Below are positions 25,240 to 38,382 of a DNA stretch of 64,000 bases, one piece after another. Both the position numbers and the translations under genes were made by a program. The notes beneath the pieces were generated by a model. It was not told the origin of the DNA. It saw nothing but the letters and a program-made list of their open reading frames with translations, and did not search any database. The first letter of the stretch is position 1; each line of letters starts with the position of its first letter. Source of the stretch: Populus alba (taxonomy: Eukaryota; Streptophyta; Magnoliopsida; Malpighiales; Salicaceae); contig NC_133302.1 in the NCBI RefSeq assembly GCF_005239225.2, positions 15,223,991 to 15,287,990 on the forward strand, in the 5' to 3' direction.

Positions 25240-27880
25240 GAGATTAGAGATATCAGGTTTAGACTATTAAAACCTTCGAGTATACATTCAGGAATTGATC
25301 AAAACTTTGAACATAGAAAAGTATAGTGAATGGGATTGTCCTCGTTCATTGGCTTTGCATTCATGGGCAACTCCATATTGTTAGACTAATGGGGCTTGTT
25401 GGGTCAATGTCAATTTGCATAATGATTATAAACTCATAATCTTCTTGTTTTCCTTCTTGAATAATCCACATCACTTCATTTTCTATTGTGACCAAAGGTT
25501 TCGTCAATTTTTTTTTGGTTGAAAAGATCCGTGTCAAGAATTATAATTTATGCATTGACAATTACTTAATATCTTATTCATTCGCAACAAAATATTTTCT
25601 CTGTGTAGCGGTGAAAAAAATATTCTTTTTTTAAGATACCATTTCACCTATGAAGTTACAGATATCTAACATATTTACACAATAAATTTTTTCAAAGTGG
25701 TGGTGAAAGCTTGTAAAAAGTTTTCCATGTTTCAATTCAACTTGATCCATTTTTTCTTAGCTGAACTTGAGCCTGTGATAGAAGTTACATACTCTATAAA
25801 ATTGGTCTTATTCAAATAGAGAACACACAAAAGCTTTAGTGTATTCTTTTCAGGCATTAGAATGACATCCTTTCTTAATCTATGGTTTTAATAATTTTGC
25901 TGTAATAAATACCCCCCCATCTAGAAATGTTTTGTGTATGTTGATGGTGCATAGTTGTTTTTAATCTGATTGTCTACTTGCCCATATAAAATAGAAATGC
26001 TCTTGTTTCACTTTTTTTGATGATTATGGATGGAAATGTGCTTTAACTGCTGATTTAAACCTGAGAAATTGTTTATCAAACATTATTGTTGATCATGTGT
26101 AGGCTAAGTTAAATATCTCAACAGGTGGTACTTCAATTTCATAAGCAAATGCGCGTTCTCTACTCCAACGAAAAGAAAATGTTTTTGCAAGCTATGTTTT
26201 GTCCATAGTGTCTCTTTTCCTCAATTTATGAACATGAAACCTTAAAGTTTTAATTGTTTCTTTTCCAGCCATTTGATTGGATTAAAAAGACCTTTTTCGA
26301 GAAAGCAAACACTGAAGAGAAGTGAAGAAGAATCAACTTTCTGGTAACAGCTTTCTGATTTCTTCTTTCAGGTTGCTGAGGAAAACCATGAACAAAGTTG
26401 ATATGAATAATGTTGTTTAATTTTGCACTTTATTGATGAGTCCTTGTTGGCATTATTCATGACAATGATTTCAGAATTAAACGCTTTTGTTTCTTGTTAT
26501 ATGTACTTTGGCTTGTCTCCCCCCCCCCCCCCATATGCATTGCTTTCAGTTTTCTAAATTGCTGTGTGAAAGGTAAGTAGAGTTAAATCTCTCTAAATAT
26601 GCCAAAAGGAAATGAGACGGCAAGTACCTCTTGAATCATGAGGTTAAGTGTGTTGGGGTGATTCACAGGGGAGAAAATTTGAGTTTCTACTTAATTGTAG
26701 AACCGTACAAAAATGGTAGATTACTTCTCCACAGATTTAAATAATGCTGGTGTGAAATTTTATCGCAGTATCCTTTGGCTATGTGGTAGATTAATCAATG
26801 TATTCAGTTTTTGTTAAGTGGCTTTGCTTTTAGAGAAACCATAATTTGTTCCTTTTTTATTAAATTTTGTTTTCATACTTAATAAAAAGTCTTAATTATA
26901 TTTCTTTTCTAGATTGAAAAATTATTTTCTCACATTTTCTTTTCAATATAATTATATACTCTTCTTGTCTTCCATGTTGGAGTATAGTATTTATTTTTTA
27001 ATTGATTTGTTTTTGTACTATTAGCTATCAACCTTTCTCAAAAAGGACTTCAAAAGCTACACTCGTCAATATACGAATATACCGTTTTTTTCAACTTGAA
27101 TTATCATATTTAATTACGTGACGTGTACTCAGACATTTAGGGCTCTAGGAAATTGAATCAAGTAAAAATTTTTGATACAAAATTGTACTCGAGTCCTGAG
27201 CTTGTAAGATCTGTATGTGATATGCTAATGCAATGCTAGGTGCTGGCTTTTTACATGTTTCCTGTCTCGTTTTTTTGCCAATAAATTTGAACTGTTTTCT
27301 TTTATTGTGCTTAGCATTGAAAAAGTTAACCCGTACGCAAATACTTTCGAAAAACAAAAGGCTGAAATACATAGGAGGACTTGGAGAAACATTTCATCCA
27401 ACATAAGCATTTGAATAATCTGGAATGCGACGTGGTATGCCCACAAGTCTTAAGAAATACGTAGGAGGTGGTCGTCAGATTTAGCCCCAAAAAAGTGATC
27501 AAGCATGGATTTTATTTATTTTTCTACTTTTATTCAATGTACTTTTTTTTAAAAAAAAAACATTGAATGGTATTATTGAAGCTTCAATCCTGCTCATCAT
27601 GGTTGAATGGTATCCTCTATCGATAGTCTATGTTTCCTTGTATTGGGAATTAGGGCAATTTTATCTACAAGATTCCACAATGTAAGTTTCACCAACCAAT
27701 AGACTGTTTTTTGGGTTTGAATTTTCTAATGAAATGATGGAAATTCATTTCATTAGAAAATTCAACATCAAGTTGGAAATTCATTGGTTGGTAGACTGGT
27801 CTTTGGGCATAAAACAGTGCCAACATAATTTGAAAGAAAAAAGTTTGATGATAAAATTCATATTACAAATAACTAGCTAG
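25240..27880. other. Spacer downstream of copy B, duplicate of 10840-13200
   Basis: AT-rich, short frames only. It holds the second exon-like segment (26269-26343, with an internal TGA) and an extra stretch (about 27380-27840) not found downstream of copy A but similar to 56730-57060. Confidence 0.55.
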
Positions 27881-27887
27881 CTATACA

Positions 27888-30800
27888 CTATGAGAAGAGA
27901 TCTCCCAAACTTATTGTGCAAAATGCCTTAGGCAGTGGAGGCCACTTAGTTGTAAGCTCGAAAGAAATTTTTTCCATTGAAGGCCGAGATTGAGGATTTG
28001 GCATGCAAGCATGCAAGTGCAATTTTTCATCATGTGGACAACGCCCTCTGCTGCTCCTTTTTTAGGAAGCGAGATACGGTGGTCTAACACATCCTTTAAT
28101 GGTGCTTGTTGAGCAATTGGTGTATCGACGATGATGACGAAGATCCTGGTGATAAAAGTGCTGAAATGAGATCACCTGGGTGCCTTCCTATCATCACCTC
28201 CATTGTTACCACTCCGAAGCTATAGACATCGCATTTTTCAGTCACCTTCATTGTGTAAGCTAGCTCTGCCAAAAAAACATGATTATGCATGGTTTTTTTA
28301 TCAAATAGTTGAGAGAAAATACTTTATAATAAAAGCTAAAAAAACACTATATATTATCTTCACTATTATACATTAGTAACTTAATGTTGAAAAAAAGCTA
28401 CGCACCTAGAGCAGTATATCCAAAAGTACCTGCAAATGAGGTCCAATTGGATGAGTCAGGCATCAACATTCTAGCTGTGCCAAAGTCGGAGAGGTGTGCT
28501 TCATATTCCAAGTCCAGAAGGATATTATTGCTGGTAATGTCTCGATGAATGATCGGAGGAGAGCAAGAATGGTGTAGATAGGATAAAGCTCCACCCACCC
28601 CTTTCACAACGTTTAGCCTTCTCATCCAATCGAACTCAATTGCTTGTTCCTCACTGGTTATAATCTTTCTCAAGCTTCCTCTTTCAATGAACTCGTAAAC
28701 CAAAAAAGAATGCTTTGCATGTGACCAAAATCCATATAATTTCACAATATTTCGATGTCGAATATTTGCCAACACACAAACTTCCTTTTCAAAAGCTTTA
28801 AAATTGGACAACTTTTCTGTTTGTGATTGGTGAAGTTTCTTCACAGCAACCACCTGTTCTGTTGGCATCACTGCTTTGTAAACAGTTCCATATCCTCCTT
28901 CGCCAATGCAGTAGTTGGAGTTGAATTCCTCTGTAGCTTCAACGATATTCTCATACAACTTCTTCCCATCATGGCCCAATATCGTGAATATGTTTCGATC
29001 TTGTTCATTTTCTGGCTCAGCGTTTCTCTTCCTAGCTCTTTTGTAGAGAATGTATAAAGCTCCAATCACAACAAACACTAAAAGCAAGCTTCCTAAAAGA
29101 GGGAGTGCAATCAAAACCACAAGTTTGTTGCTCTTTCTCTTAACAGTTTTGCTGCTTCTTGGAAGATTGCACGGCTTTAGACCACTGGCATTGCCACATA
29201 TACCCATATTATCCTTTAATGCCTCAAATGAAGCATTGTGGAAGGCTTTGATATCGGGAATGGGGCCTTGTAGCTTATTGGATGATATATCCACAGTTGT
29301 TAAGCTTAACATGTCTTTGAAAGTGCTCGGAATCCGTCCCGAAAGCATGTTGTGAGAGACATTCAGAGTTTCCAACATTTGCAGTTGCCCAAGTTGCCCC
29401 GGTATCTCTCGAGTTAGGAAATTGCAGCTAAGATCAAGATCTCGAAGAGAAAGGATAAAGCCTATCTCACCTGGAATGCTTTCTCTAAATTTATTACCGC
29501 TGAGGTTCAGCAACAATAAATTCGAGCATTCCCCAAGTTGTTTTGGAATCGATCCACTCAGATTATTAGATGCTAAATTAAGGAATTGAAGATTGGAAAG
29601 CATGATAATATCTAAGGGAATGGCACCTAAAAGATAGTTGTTGTTAAGGAGAAGCTTGTACAACAACTTCAAACCCCCTAAATCTTTTGGGATGGCTCCT
29701 TTTAACTGATTTGATGACAGATCTATCAATTGCAATTGAGTAGCCTTCCCAAGCTCTGGTGGTATCTCACCAGAAACATTATTGTTTGAGATTTTTAGGC
29801 TTGTCATGTTACGACAATCTCCCCATTTTGAAGAAAGCTCAACATAAAAATTATTGTAACTCAAATCAATATAATCCAGATGTGGATAGACACCAAAAAT
29901 CTCAGAAATATTTCCTGTTAATTGATTTCAATCAAGCCTTACTCGGTATAAACCAGTACAGTTTTTCAAACTTTTCGGGATTGAACCTGAGAAATAGTTG
30001 TTTTCAATAGTGAAGTTTTCCAATACTCCTCCAAGGCATAAATCTAGTGGCAAATGACCCGTGAATTCGTTGATACCCAAAGACAAAAACTTCAAATGGG
30101 TGAGATTGTTCATCTCTGAGGGCAATGGGCCGTGAAGTTTGTTCTCAAATAATCTCAAATCCACAAGGGATTTAAGTTGTCCTATTTCTGAAGGAACACA
30201 TCCAGATAAATTAATTATTTTGATTTAGATAAAGCCCAACGAGCATTGTCATGTTTCTAATAGAAGAAGGGATGGGACCAGAGAGTTTGTTCTCAAAAAG
30301 ACTAAGGAGAGATAAATTTCTTAATTTTCCAATGGAACAAGGGATTCTATCAGTTAAAACATTCCTTGACAAGTCAAGTTGATTGAGAGACTCTAGCAAC
30401 CCAATTTCTTGAGGAATGAAACCAGAGAGTTTGTTATCCCAAATATAGAGCATGGATAGGCTTGTCAAGTTTTCAATAGAAGAAGGGATTCTACCAGTTA
30501 AAACATTACTTGACAAGTCAAGTTTATTGAGAGACTCTAGCAACCCAATTTCCTGAGGAATAGAACCAGAGAGTTTGTTATCCCAAAGATAGAGTATGGA
30601 TAGGCTTGTCAAGTTTCCAATAGAAGAAGGGATGGGACCAGAGAGTTGGTTACTAGAAAGACCAAGGAAAGATAAATTTCTTAATTTTCCAATGGAATAA
30701 GGGATTCTACCGGTTAAAACATTGCTTGACAAACTAAGTGTATCGAGAAACTCTAGTAATCCAATTTCCTGAGGAATGGAACCAGAGAGTTGGTTCTTGT

Positions 30801-31476
30801 AAAGATTAAGGAAAGTTAAATTTCTTAATTTTCCAATAGAAGAAGGGATTCTACCAGTTAAAACATTACTTGACAAATCAAGTTGATTGAGAGACTCTAG
30901 CAATTCAATTTCTTGAGGAATGGAACCAAAGAGTTTGTTACCCCAAAGATAGAACTTAAATAAGCTTGTCAAGTTTCCAATAGAGGAAGAGATGGGACCA
31001 GAGAGTTGGTTCCTAGAAAGACCTAAGAAAGATAAATTTCTTAATTTTCCAATTTCATGTGGGATGGTTCCAGAAAGAGAATTTTTGTGAAGGTCAAGGA
31101 CAAAAAGATTACGGAAGGCCGAGAAGTTGAAATCATCAAGCGTACCTCTCAAGCCAAAGTCTCCAAGGCTCAAATTGGTGACGCTTCCAGAATTGCCACA
31201 GGTGATTCCAATCCAGTTAATGCAAGGGCTGATGCCGACCCAAGAAGACAGGAGAGATTGGCTTTGGTTGTCAAGACTGGCTTTCCATTGGAGAAGAGCC
31301 TCAGCTTCTGTATTATTATTATCAAATGGTGAAGTTGTGGAGGAAGTGTGTTCAGCTAAAGCAAAGAAGGAAGAAGAGCTGAATATGTGAAGGAGCAAAA
31401 ACAGGATGTGGAGAAAGAAGGAGAAGAATGGTTTGTTTAGTAAGGACGTCGTCATGGTGTGTTTTTCAAGAGACAT
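27888..31476 (-). pseudogene. LRR receptor-like kinase, MIK2-like (copy B, broken)
   Basis: It has the same gene structure as copy A: exon 1 31476-28406, intron 28405-28266, exon 2 28265-27888. The first 421 codons are open (signal peptide, N-cap, LRRs). A 4-bp insertion near 30211 (extra TAAT in the Asn-Asn-Leu stretch) causes a frameshift and stop. A Trp codon in the LDWN motif has become TGA near 29928. The frame is then open again to the kinase ([21 protein letters not shown] all visible). The split APE motif reads ALE. Exon 2 has a 1-bp deletion after the Ser-rich stretch and further small indels. About 26 LRRs can be counted through the breaks, more than in copy A. A full-length kinase is not possible; a truncated secreted LRR protein of about 420 aa is. 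Confidence 0.92.
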
Positions 31477-31521
31477 AGGATATGGTTTGCTATGGTACTA
31501 GATTAGGCTCTTCCATGGAGA

Positions 31522-31536
31522 GGTATTATTTATAGG
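31522..31536 (-). promoter_or_regulatory. TATA box of copy B
   Basis: CCTATAAATAATACC on the minus strand, at the same spacing to the ATG as in copy A. Confidence 0.65.
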
Positions 31537-31539
31537 TAG

Positions 31540-33300
31540 GAAAACATGATATATTGGAATTGTTTTTAATATCATTGATTATTACATCTCTTCTCTAATT
31601 AAGTTGAAATTAACTACTTAGATACATACTCTGTAAAATTTAATTGTATTTTTTTATACAAAATATTTTATCCTCTGTAATGACGTGAGACACTTGGAAT
31701 TTCCAGTTCACCAATAATTTCCATATTTTCCACTGAAAAGATAATTTTTTCCATAATTTCCATATTTTCCCAGTTCAACAGAAATACTAATTAATGTTTT
31801 TCAATATATAAAATAAAAATTTAAACTGCATTCGAAATATCCTAAATAATTGTTTTATAATATTTTTTCTATTTTTTATAAAAAACAAATTAAATTATCC
31901 TTGAAGTTTTCTAAAAAATAAATTTTAATTAATAATTTTTATAATTGTTTTTATTTGTTATAAAAAAATATTTAAACTACTCTTCAAGTATTCTAAACCT
32001 AAATACTAATTAATGTTTTTAATATTTTTTATATAAAAAATTAAATTATCCTTAAAGTATTCTAAACAAAAATACTAATTAATTTTTATCACACATATTT
32101 GTTATGATACTTTACCTCGCTGTGAACACATTTTTCTTCCCCTTTTCATTTTTTATATCTAATTTTTTAATTTAAAGCACTCTAAAGGAATAACGTAACT
32201 TTAACTATATTTATGTGCTATTGGTTTGCTTTTGTTATATTTGTTATATTATTATCAGACCTAATAAATTAATCAAAATCAAGATATCACGTGTTAGGAT
32301 TTGTTTTGAAATATATAGTTGGTGATTTTCACTTAAAAATATATTAAAATAATAATTTTTTAGTTTTTAAAAAATTAGTTTTGATATTAAAGTATTAAAA
32401 AGATATTAATTTAAAATAAATAAAAAATAAAAAAATTTGCAAAAACAAATATTATGGCAGAGGATTCTGGACTTGGTGGCACCTCAAGATCTGCACGGAG
32501 GATGAGGCACGGGCTTCCATGAGCTCATGTCCACAAAAACACTACGTGCAAATTTCTGTACGAGAAAGTTATTGGCAATATCTATACAAGTGGTCTCCAT
32601 ATTACATGAAATTTATGAAATTCAAATTAATAACACTATGTTTTTCATTTGTTGATTCTACATTTCGTCCAAAATAGATCACAGACAGGCAAATTGAAGC
32701 ATATGGGCCCTCTCTATGTATACTTTCTTTACTCCAAATTTAGTATTAATGGATATATTGTTATCGTGTCCTTTGGGTTTGAATTTTCTAATGGAAATTC
32801 ATTTCATTACAAAATTCAACTTCGAGTTGGAAATTCATTGGTTGGTAGAATGGGTCTACATATGATATGGACATTTTCACGAATGAGAGATGGCACGAGA
32901 ATGAGATTTCAATGGAAGATATTGTAATTGAGGGGAGACACTTGTGGGTGTATCGCTTTGTAATTTCCAGTTCATCAATAATTTGTTCTCCGTTTCCATA
33001 TTTTCCACTGAAAAGACAACGGAAAAGTGTATGTGAGAGACTCACCAAAGACTCACTTTGACGAAGAGACTGAGAAGACTATGGATCAGTACCCGTAACA
33101 ACCACGGAACAAGTCAAACAAGTATGGTCTGTAATACAAGTAGTTTTAATTGGTTGGATTTTAAATTTATTTTTTAAAAATATTAGTTTGAATTTTATAA
33201 ATTTTAAAATTATTAAAGATTTACATAATTATTAATTTCAAAACCAGTGAAATTAGTCGAGATACATATTAATTGATCCGTTCTTTATAATCCTTGGGGC
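31540..33300. other. Upstream spacer of copy B
   Basis: It holds an AT-rich tandem array (31785-32100), the coding-like remnant near 32456-32600 and a copy of the 115-bp repeat (about 32760-32860). A block at 32920-33130 recurs upstream of copy D (62640-62860). No gene is seen. Confidence 0.55.
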
Positions 33301-33799
33301 ACAGCACATGCAGGGAGGGGCAGTAGCTTAAGAATGAAACTCTGTCCTAAGTATTGTAAAAGTCATCAAATATTTGTTTTTGTCATCTATCAGGTCACTT
33401 TCATGATGCCTAATCTGTCCCTCATAATTGTTAAAATGAGGAATGGGCAGTGTAATCCAGCAACTGATCTTTGTGGCCAGTCTGTCTTTATTACAAAGTC
33501 CAACCCAGAGCTTTAAGTTAATGGATGGAAAGGATATTCTAGTACATTCCACGCTCCTAATCACAATATTTACAAAAACTGATGCTCACAAATGGGCTGC
33601 AGAATCATGTCATACATGGTGGACATATGGGTTCATATGGGGCAACTGATGTTCTTTTTTTCTTTTTTCTTTTTGTTGTGGAAACTTCTACACTAGGACT
33701 GTATTGAATGAGCAAATCATTATTAATATTGAATGCAAGCATTTTTTATATTTAAAGTAATTGACATATTTAAACGGGCACTCTTTCTATTTCATCTAG

Positions 33800-33889
33800 G
33801 GAATGAGGAAGGAGTATGGACATGCAAGGTCCTTAGCAGTTGCCCAAGCTCAACTTCTTCGCGCTCATGATGAACTTAAGATGGCAATA
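33800..33889 (+). pseudogene. SHPRH: SHPRH-like exon fragment
   Basis: After a TTCATCTAG acceptor the frame reads GMRKEYGHARSLAVAQAQLL and continues to AHDELKMA, a stretch I recognise from plant SHPRH-like helicase/E3 ligase proteins. Similarity ends at about 33889, shortly before the LTR of a copia fragment (33922). The upstream intron (33665-33799) matches, inverted, the intron at 1190-1300. There is no complete gene around it. Confidence 0.75.
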
Positions 33890-33921
33890 GTGCTGGTGGG
33901 AGAAACAACTGGTGGTAACTT

Positions 33922-34226
33922 TGAAACACTCAGAGGGAATAAAACACAAAGTTTTATTACAAAAACACAAAGCTTACAACAACACAAAAGCTTAATACAC
34001 GTCCTCTCTCTCTATATCTAGTGTTTCTCTCTAAACTCTCCACACTAAATAACATAAGCTTAGCAGCCTATTTATACACAAATTGAGAATACGAAAAATC
34101 AAAGTTTCAGGTGTGAAGGCGGCATGCGGCTAGGCGGTGGCAGCTGGCGGCTGGTCGGTGACAGCTGGTGGCTGGCTGGGCGGTGGTTGCCTTCCTTGAC
34201 CTTCTAGATTGAGTTTAAGTTCAACA
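33922..34226 (-). mobile_element. 3' LTR of a Ty1/copia element
   Basis: The 305-bp segment begins with TG and ends with CA. On the minus strand it directly follows a purine tract, TTTAAAGGGGAGA (34240-34228), the expected polypurine tract. No matching 5' LTR is present in the window, so the boundary comes from one end only. Confidence 0.65.
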
Positions 34227-36315
34227 AATCTCCCCTTTAAACTCAATCGAGGGATTTCATGCCAAGCATTAATTTTAGTCTGATAAATACTTCTCCCTTC
34301 AATGGCTTCTCTCTGATTGTAGCCTTTAGCCACTAATCTGTCTTTGTATCTTTGCACTTCTCCTTTTGCATTCTTCTTCATCTTGTAGACCCATTTGACA
34401 CCTATTGCTTTCTTGTTTTCTGGTAGATTAGTCAGCTTCCAGGTATCATTCTTCTCAATGGCATGTATTTCTTCATCCATTACTTTTATCCACTTCTCTT
34501 ATGTGACAGCTTCATTGAAGCTTAATGGGTCACTATTTGCAAAGAAACAAAATAAAGTTGTATCTTCCATGACATGAGTGGCATCGTACATCTCTTCAAG
34601 ATTTCTCATCCTTCTTGGTCCTTCTGATGAGGATGCTGATGGTGGTGTTGATGATGATGATTCTAGTGTGTTCCTCCTGTTGAATACAGGTAATCTGTGT
34701 ACCGGACTTTGTGGTTCAGCTGCTGGCACAATCGATTTTTCTACAAGTACTGTTGGTACTTCTTCACCTTCAAGGATCAAATCAGTGTTGATCCATTTGA
34801 CTGCTTCTTGATCATCATTCCATTCCCAAGATTTATCTTCTTCAAAGATAACATCTCTAATCATAATTACCTTCTTCGTGATGGGATTATACAGCTTGTA
34901 TCCCATCCTTCTTTCACCATATCTGACAAAGATGCATTTCTCGCTTTTATCATCGAGCTTTGTCCTTCTTGCATCTAGGATATTTGCATATGCCACACAA
35001 CCAAAGACTCGTAGATGACCAACACTTGGTTTGTGACCACTCCATGCTTCTTCCGGAGTGACACCTTGCAAACTTCTAGTTGGGTAACGATTCAGTAGAT
35101 ACACTGCACATGATACAGCTTCAGCCCAGTATTGCTTGGGCAACTTCTTTGCTTTGAGTAGACTTCTGGCCATGTCAAGAATCGTTCGATTCTTCCTCTC
35201 AGCTACACCATTTAGCTGTGGTGTATAAGCTGGTGTTGTCTGATGTTTGATGCCTTCTTGTGTACAAAAGGCTTCAAAATCATTTGCTGTATATTCTCCA
35301 CCTTGATCAGATCTCACGGTTCTGATCTTATAGCCACTTTCCTTCTCCACAATTGCTTTAAAATCTTTAAAACAATTGAATACTTCTGACTTCCTCTTCA
35401 GGAAGTATATCCACGTCTTTCTGCTAAAATCATCAATAACAGTGAGGAAGTACCTATTTTGTCTAGTCGACATAGGCTTTATTGGGCCACACACATCTAT
35501 ATGCACTAACTCTAGTGGCCTCTCTGCTTTCCAGTTGACTTCTTTGGCAAAACTGGATCTGTGATGTTTGCTGAGGACACAACTCTCACAGACTTCATCT
35601 GGATGATCAATGTGAGGCATACCTTTGACCATCTTGTTGTTTGCTAGCATCTTCAGACTCGTGAAATTCCGATGTCCAAGCCTCAGGTGCCAAAGCCATT
35701 CTTCACTGTTGATGATGACACTCAAACACTTTGCTGCATCATACTGGATGTTCAAAGGAAACATCATATTCTTGGACATTTTTACATAGGCAATTAATCT
35801 CCCATTGTAGTCTCTAATTGTCAGATGACAATTCTTCGAGCAAAGAATATAACCTCTCTCCATAAGAGTTGACCTATGCTGATCAAGTTCTGCTTTATGT
35901 CTGGGACATAATAAACATCGGCGATGTAGCTGTGATCGCCATTCTTCAACTTGATTGGGATGTTGCCTTTACCTTTGAATGGAACTTTTGAGGTATCTCC
36001 AAAAGTAACTAGACCTTGAATGGTCTCATCTAGATCACCAAAGAACTCTCGGTGGCCGCACATGTGATTGCTGGCTCCAGTATCTAGATACCATATATTC
36101 TCCTGTTTCTCACCAAGTTCTTGTTGGACAAGTAATGCAGCTGCTTCTCTGTCATCCTTCTCTGTATAGTTGGTTTACTCATATATCTTTAACGGGGCTT
36201 TCCTTCGACATTCAATGCTATAGTGCCCAAATTGATTGCAACTATAACACTGGATATTCCTCTTGTCACGGCTATTGTAACCGCCTCCTCTTCCTCTAGG
36301 AGTGAATGCTTGTTA
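34130..36315 (-). pseudogene. Ty1/copia polyprotein fragment (Gag end, protease, integrase, RT start)
   Basis: Order on the minus strand: Gag zinc knuckle CYSCNQFGHYSIEC (about 36250-36200); protease with DTGAS (near 36080); GAG-pre-integrase His/Cys region (HLRLGH, CESC); integrase core with HIDVCGP, RSDQGGEY and VAERKNR as the D, D and E positions; then the start of reverse transcriptase (WKLTNLPENKKAIGVKWVYK). The frame is broken near 35860 between protease and integrase, and again near 34500. Reverse transcriptase stops after LVAKGYNQR and joins directly to the 3' end, so the catalytic RT and RNase H are deleted. The 5' LTR and most of Gag are missing. The element is dead and lies among SHPRH-like exons. 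Confidence 0.9.
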
Positions 36316-36701
36316 TTGTGAGTGTTTCTCTCTGTATTCCTCTTGTTATAATTTAATTAATAATTATATATTTTTTTTTATCTGATAAATTGCTGGGATT
36401 ATGACCTTTTCCATTTCCTTTATTGTGAGTGTTTCTCTCTCCCTGTGTGTGTGCATGTTCCTCTATATGGACTAATTAGGCTTTTATATGTTTATCATAG
36501 TAAATTGAAGTGAATATACTTGAATTTTCCTTGTTGATCAATAGGGCTTATTAAATTGACGTTATTTTAGGTTTTTCCTTAAATCTAGCCATTTCTGTGA
36601 ATTTCGGTTTCCATGTCGGTATTTGGATATCTGGAGTCTATGGTGATGGACTATATGTTTATACATACCCTGCTTTTATATGTTCCGTGCTTCACTCATA
36701 G

Positions 36702-36842
36702 ACAACAACAAGAAACAAAATCTGTTCGAGTGTTGCTGCTCTTGATCCAGCATGGAGCCAATGGACTCAATCTCTTAGAAGCACAGCATGTTGTTCTTGT
36801 GGAGCCACTGCTCAATCCAGCAGCTGAGGCTCAAGCTGTCAG
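36702..36842 (+). pseudogene. SHPRH: SHPRH-like helicase C-terminal exon fragment
   Basis: After an AG acceptor the frame encodes ETKSVRVLLLLIQHGANGLN and continues with LLEAQHVVLVEPLLNPAAEAQAVS. This is the end of the SNF2 helicase C-terminal domain, just before the conserved arginine-containing motif. The donor GT is absent (CTGAAG follows) and the frame stops at once. It lies on the same strand as the exon at 33800 but belongs far downstream of it in the protein, with the RING region missing between them. Confidence 0.8.
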
Positions 36843-36989
36843 CTGAAGATAGCATGGGGTATTTTGGGACTATTTGTTTGAGTTCCTTTTTAAAAGAATT
36901 TACAATTCTATTTAGCTCTCCATTTATCCATGCAATTTCTATATGTAATTAGATTAGACTTATAATAATTCTATTTAGATTTTTTTTTT

Positions 36990-38095
36990 ATTGGTGTATG
37001 TATGAAGAATGCCATATTTTTTAGCCCTCTGTCAGTTACAGAGAGTGATTTAACGAGGAATTCGTTGTAGATTAGCTCATTTAGCCATTATGTATACTCG
37101 CTGCGTAGGTTAAACAAAAATAACAGGACAAAGCTAAGGAAAGCTAGGTCCTCTTCTGCTCTCCATTGTCTGATATTCATTTATCTTTGACACTCTCTGT
37201 ATGATTAATTGTGATTAGTTACATCGAAGACAACGCTAAGAAAAGCTAGGTCCTCTTCTCCTTAGTCTCCAATGGCAGATATTGGACACCCCATTCAATC
37301 TTTGCACCATCTTTCTTTGTCTACTTCTGTTCAAAGAACTGGATCGTCAATATTTCTTCTTTTTCCGTTTTGTATAGAAACACATCGCAATAACCTTCAT
37401 TACAGCTAGCTATGTTTTGCAATCTCCCATTCCAATGTCTGTGCTGAACAGAGATTTCTTCTTTAAACAGAATTGTCAAAAGTCTTTTGCCTTCAAGAAA
37501 CCTCATTCTCATTCCATCTCTCATTCGTGAAATGTCCATATCATATGGAGACCACTTGTATAGATTTTGCCAAAGACTTTCTTGTACAAAATCGCGACTG
37601 CTGCTACCAGAAACCACATCCACTCTCGTAGAGCAATTTGCACGTAGTGTTTCTGTGGACATGACAAGGTGGCCTTGAGCTCATGGAAGAGTGAACTGGA
37701 AATTATTGATGAACTGGAAATTACAAGATACACCCACAAGTGTCACGTCAATTACAGTATCTTCCATTGAATATATTGAATTAGTGATCAAAATGCTAGA
37801 AAAAAAAAACACCCACAAGTGTCTCACGTCAATTACAATATCTTCCATTGAATATATTGAATTAGTGATCAAATTGCTAGAAAAAACTTTCAAGATACGT
37901 TAAGAAAATGTGTTTATAAAAATTAATTAGTATTTTTGTTTAGAATACTTTAAGAATAATTTAATTTTACCATTGCAGTAGAAAAGATATTCACATCAAC
38001 TCCAGCTTTCCCTCATGGAACTACTTTTAACAACAATCTAAGTCTGTACAAGATCCAACAGAACTTCGGAAAAATGGATTTATAAGAACTTAACC
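36990..38095 (-). repeat. Inverted copy of LRR-RLK upstream DNA
   Basis: Reverse complements of blocks seen elsewhere: 36990-37480 matches 2750-3125, 37690-37860 matches the upstream block at 32920-32985, and 37900-38090 matches 63030-63240. It contains the frame ending in EEILTIQFFEQK (37321-37662). It shows that upstream receptor DNA was moved and inverted next to the SHPRH remnant. Confidence 0.6.
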
Positions 38096-38382
38096 AGGGC
38101 CGTCTAAAAACAACCACTGGTGATTAAAATTTGGCATTGCTAAAATGAGATGAGCCGCCTATCTGTTGACTTGTGCTTTGCAAGCTCCAATCAAGTGATA
38201 AGAGTCTTAAAAAATATACAGCCATATATGCTGGAGTAAGATTCATAGGCTAGTTCACATAAGAACAGCCATTCAGTCTGACAACCATGTCCATTGACGG
38301 ATGGCCAAGAGGAATCTCCAGAATTAAACATCTGGTAGATGAAAGATGGTTTAGTTTGACCTATTGAGGTAAGGAAACTTAC

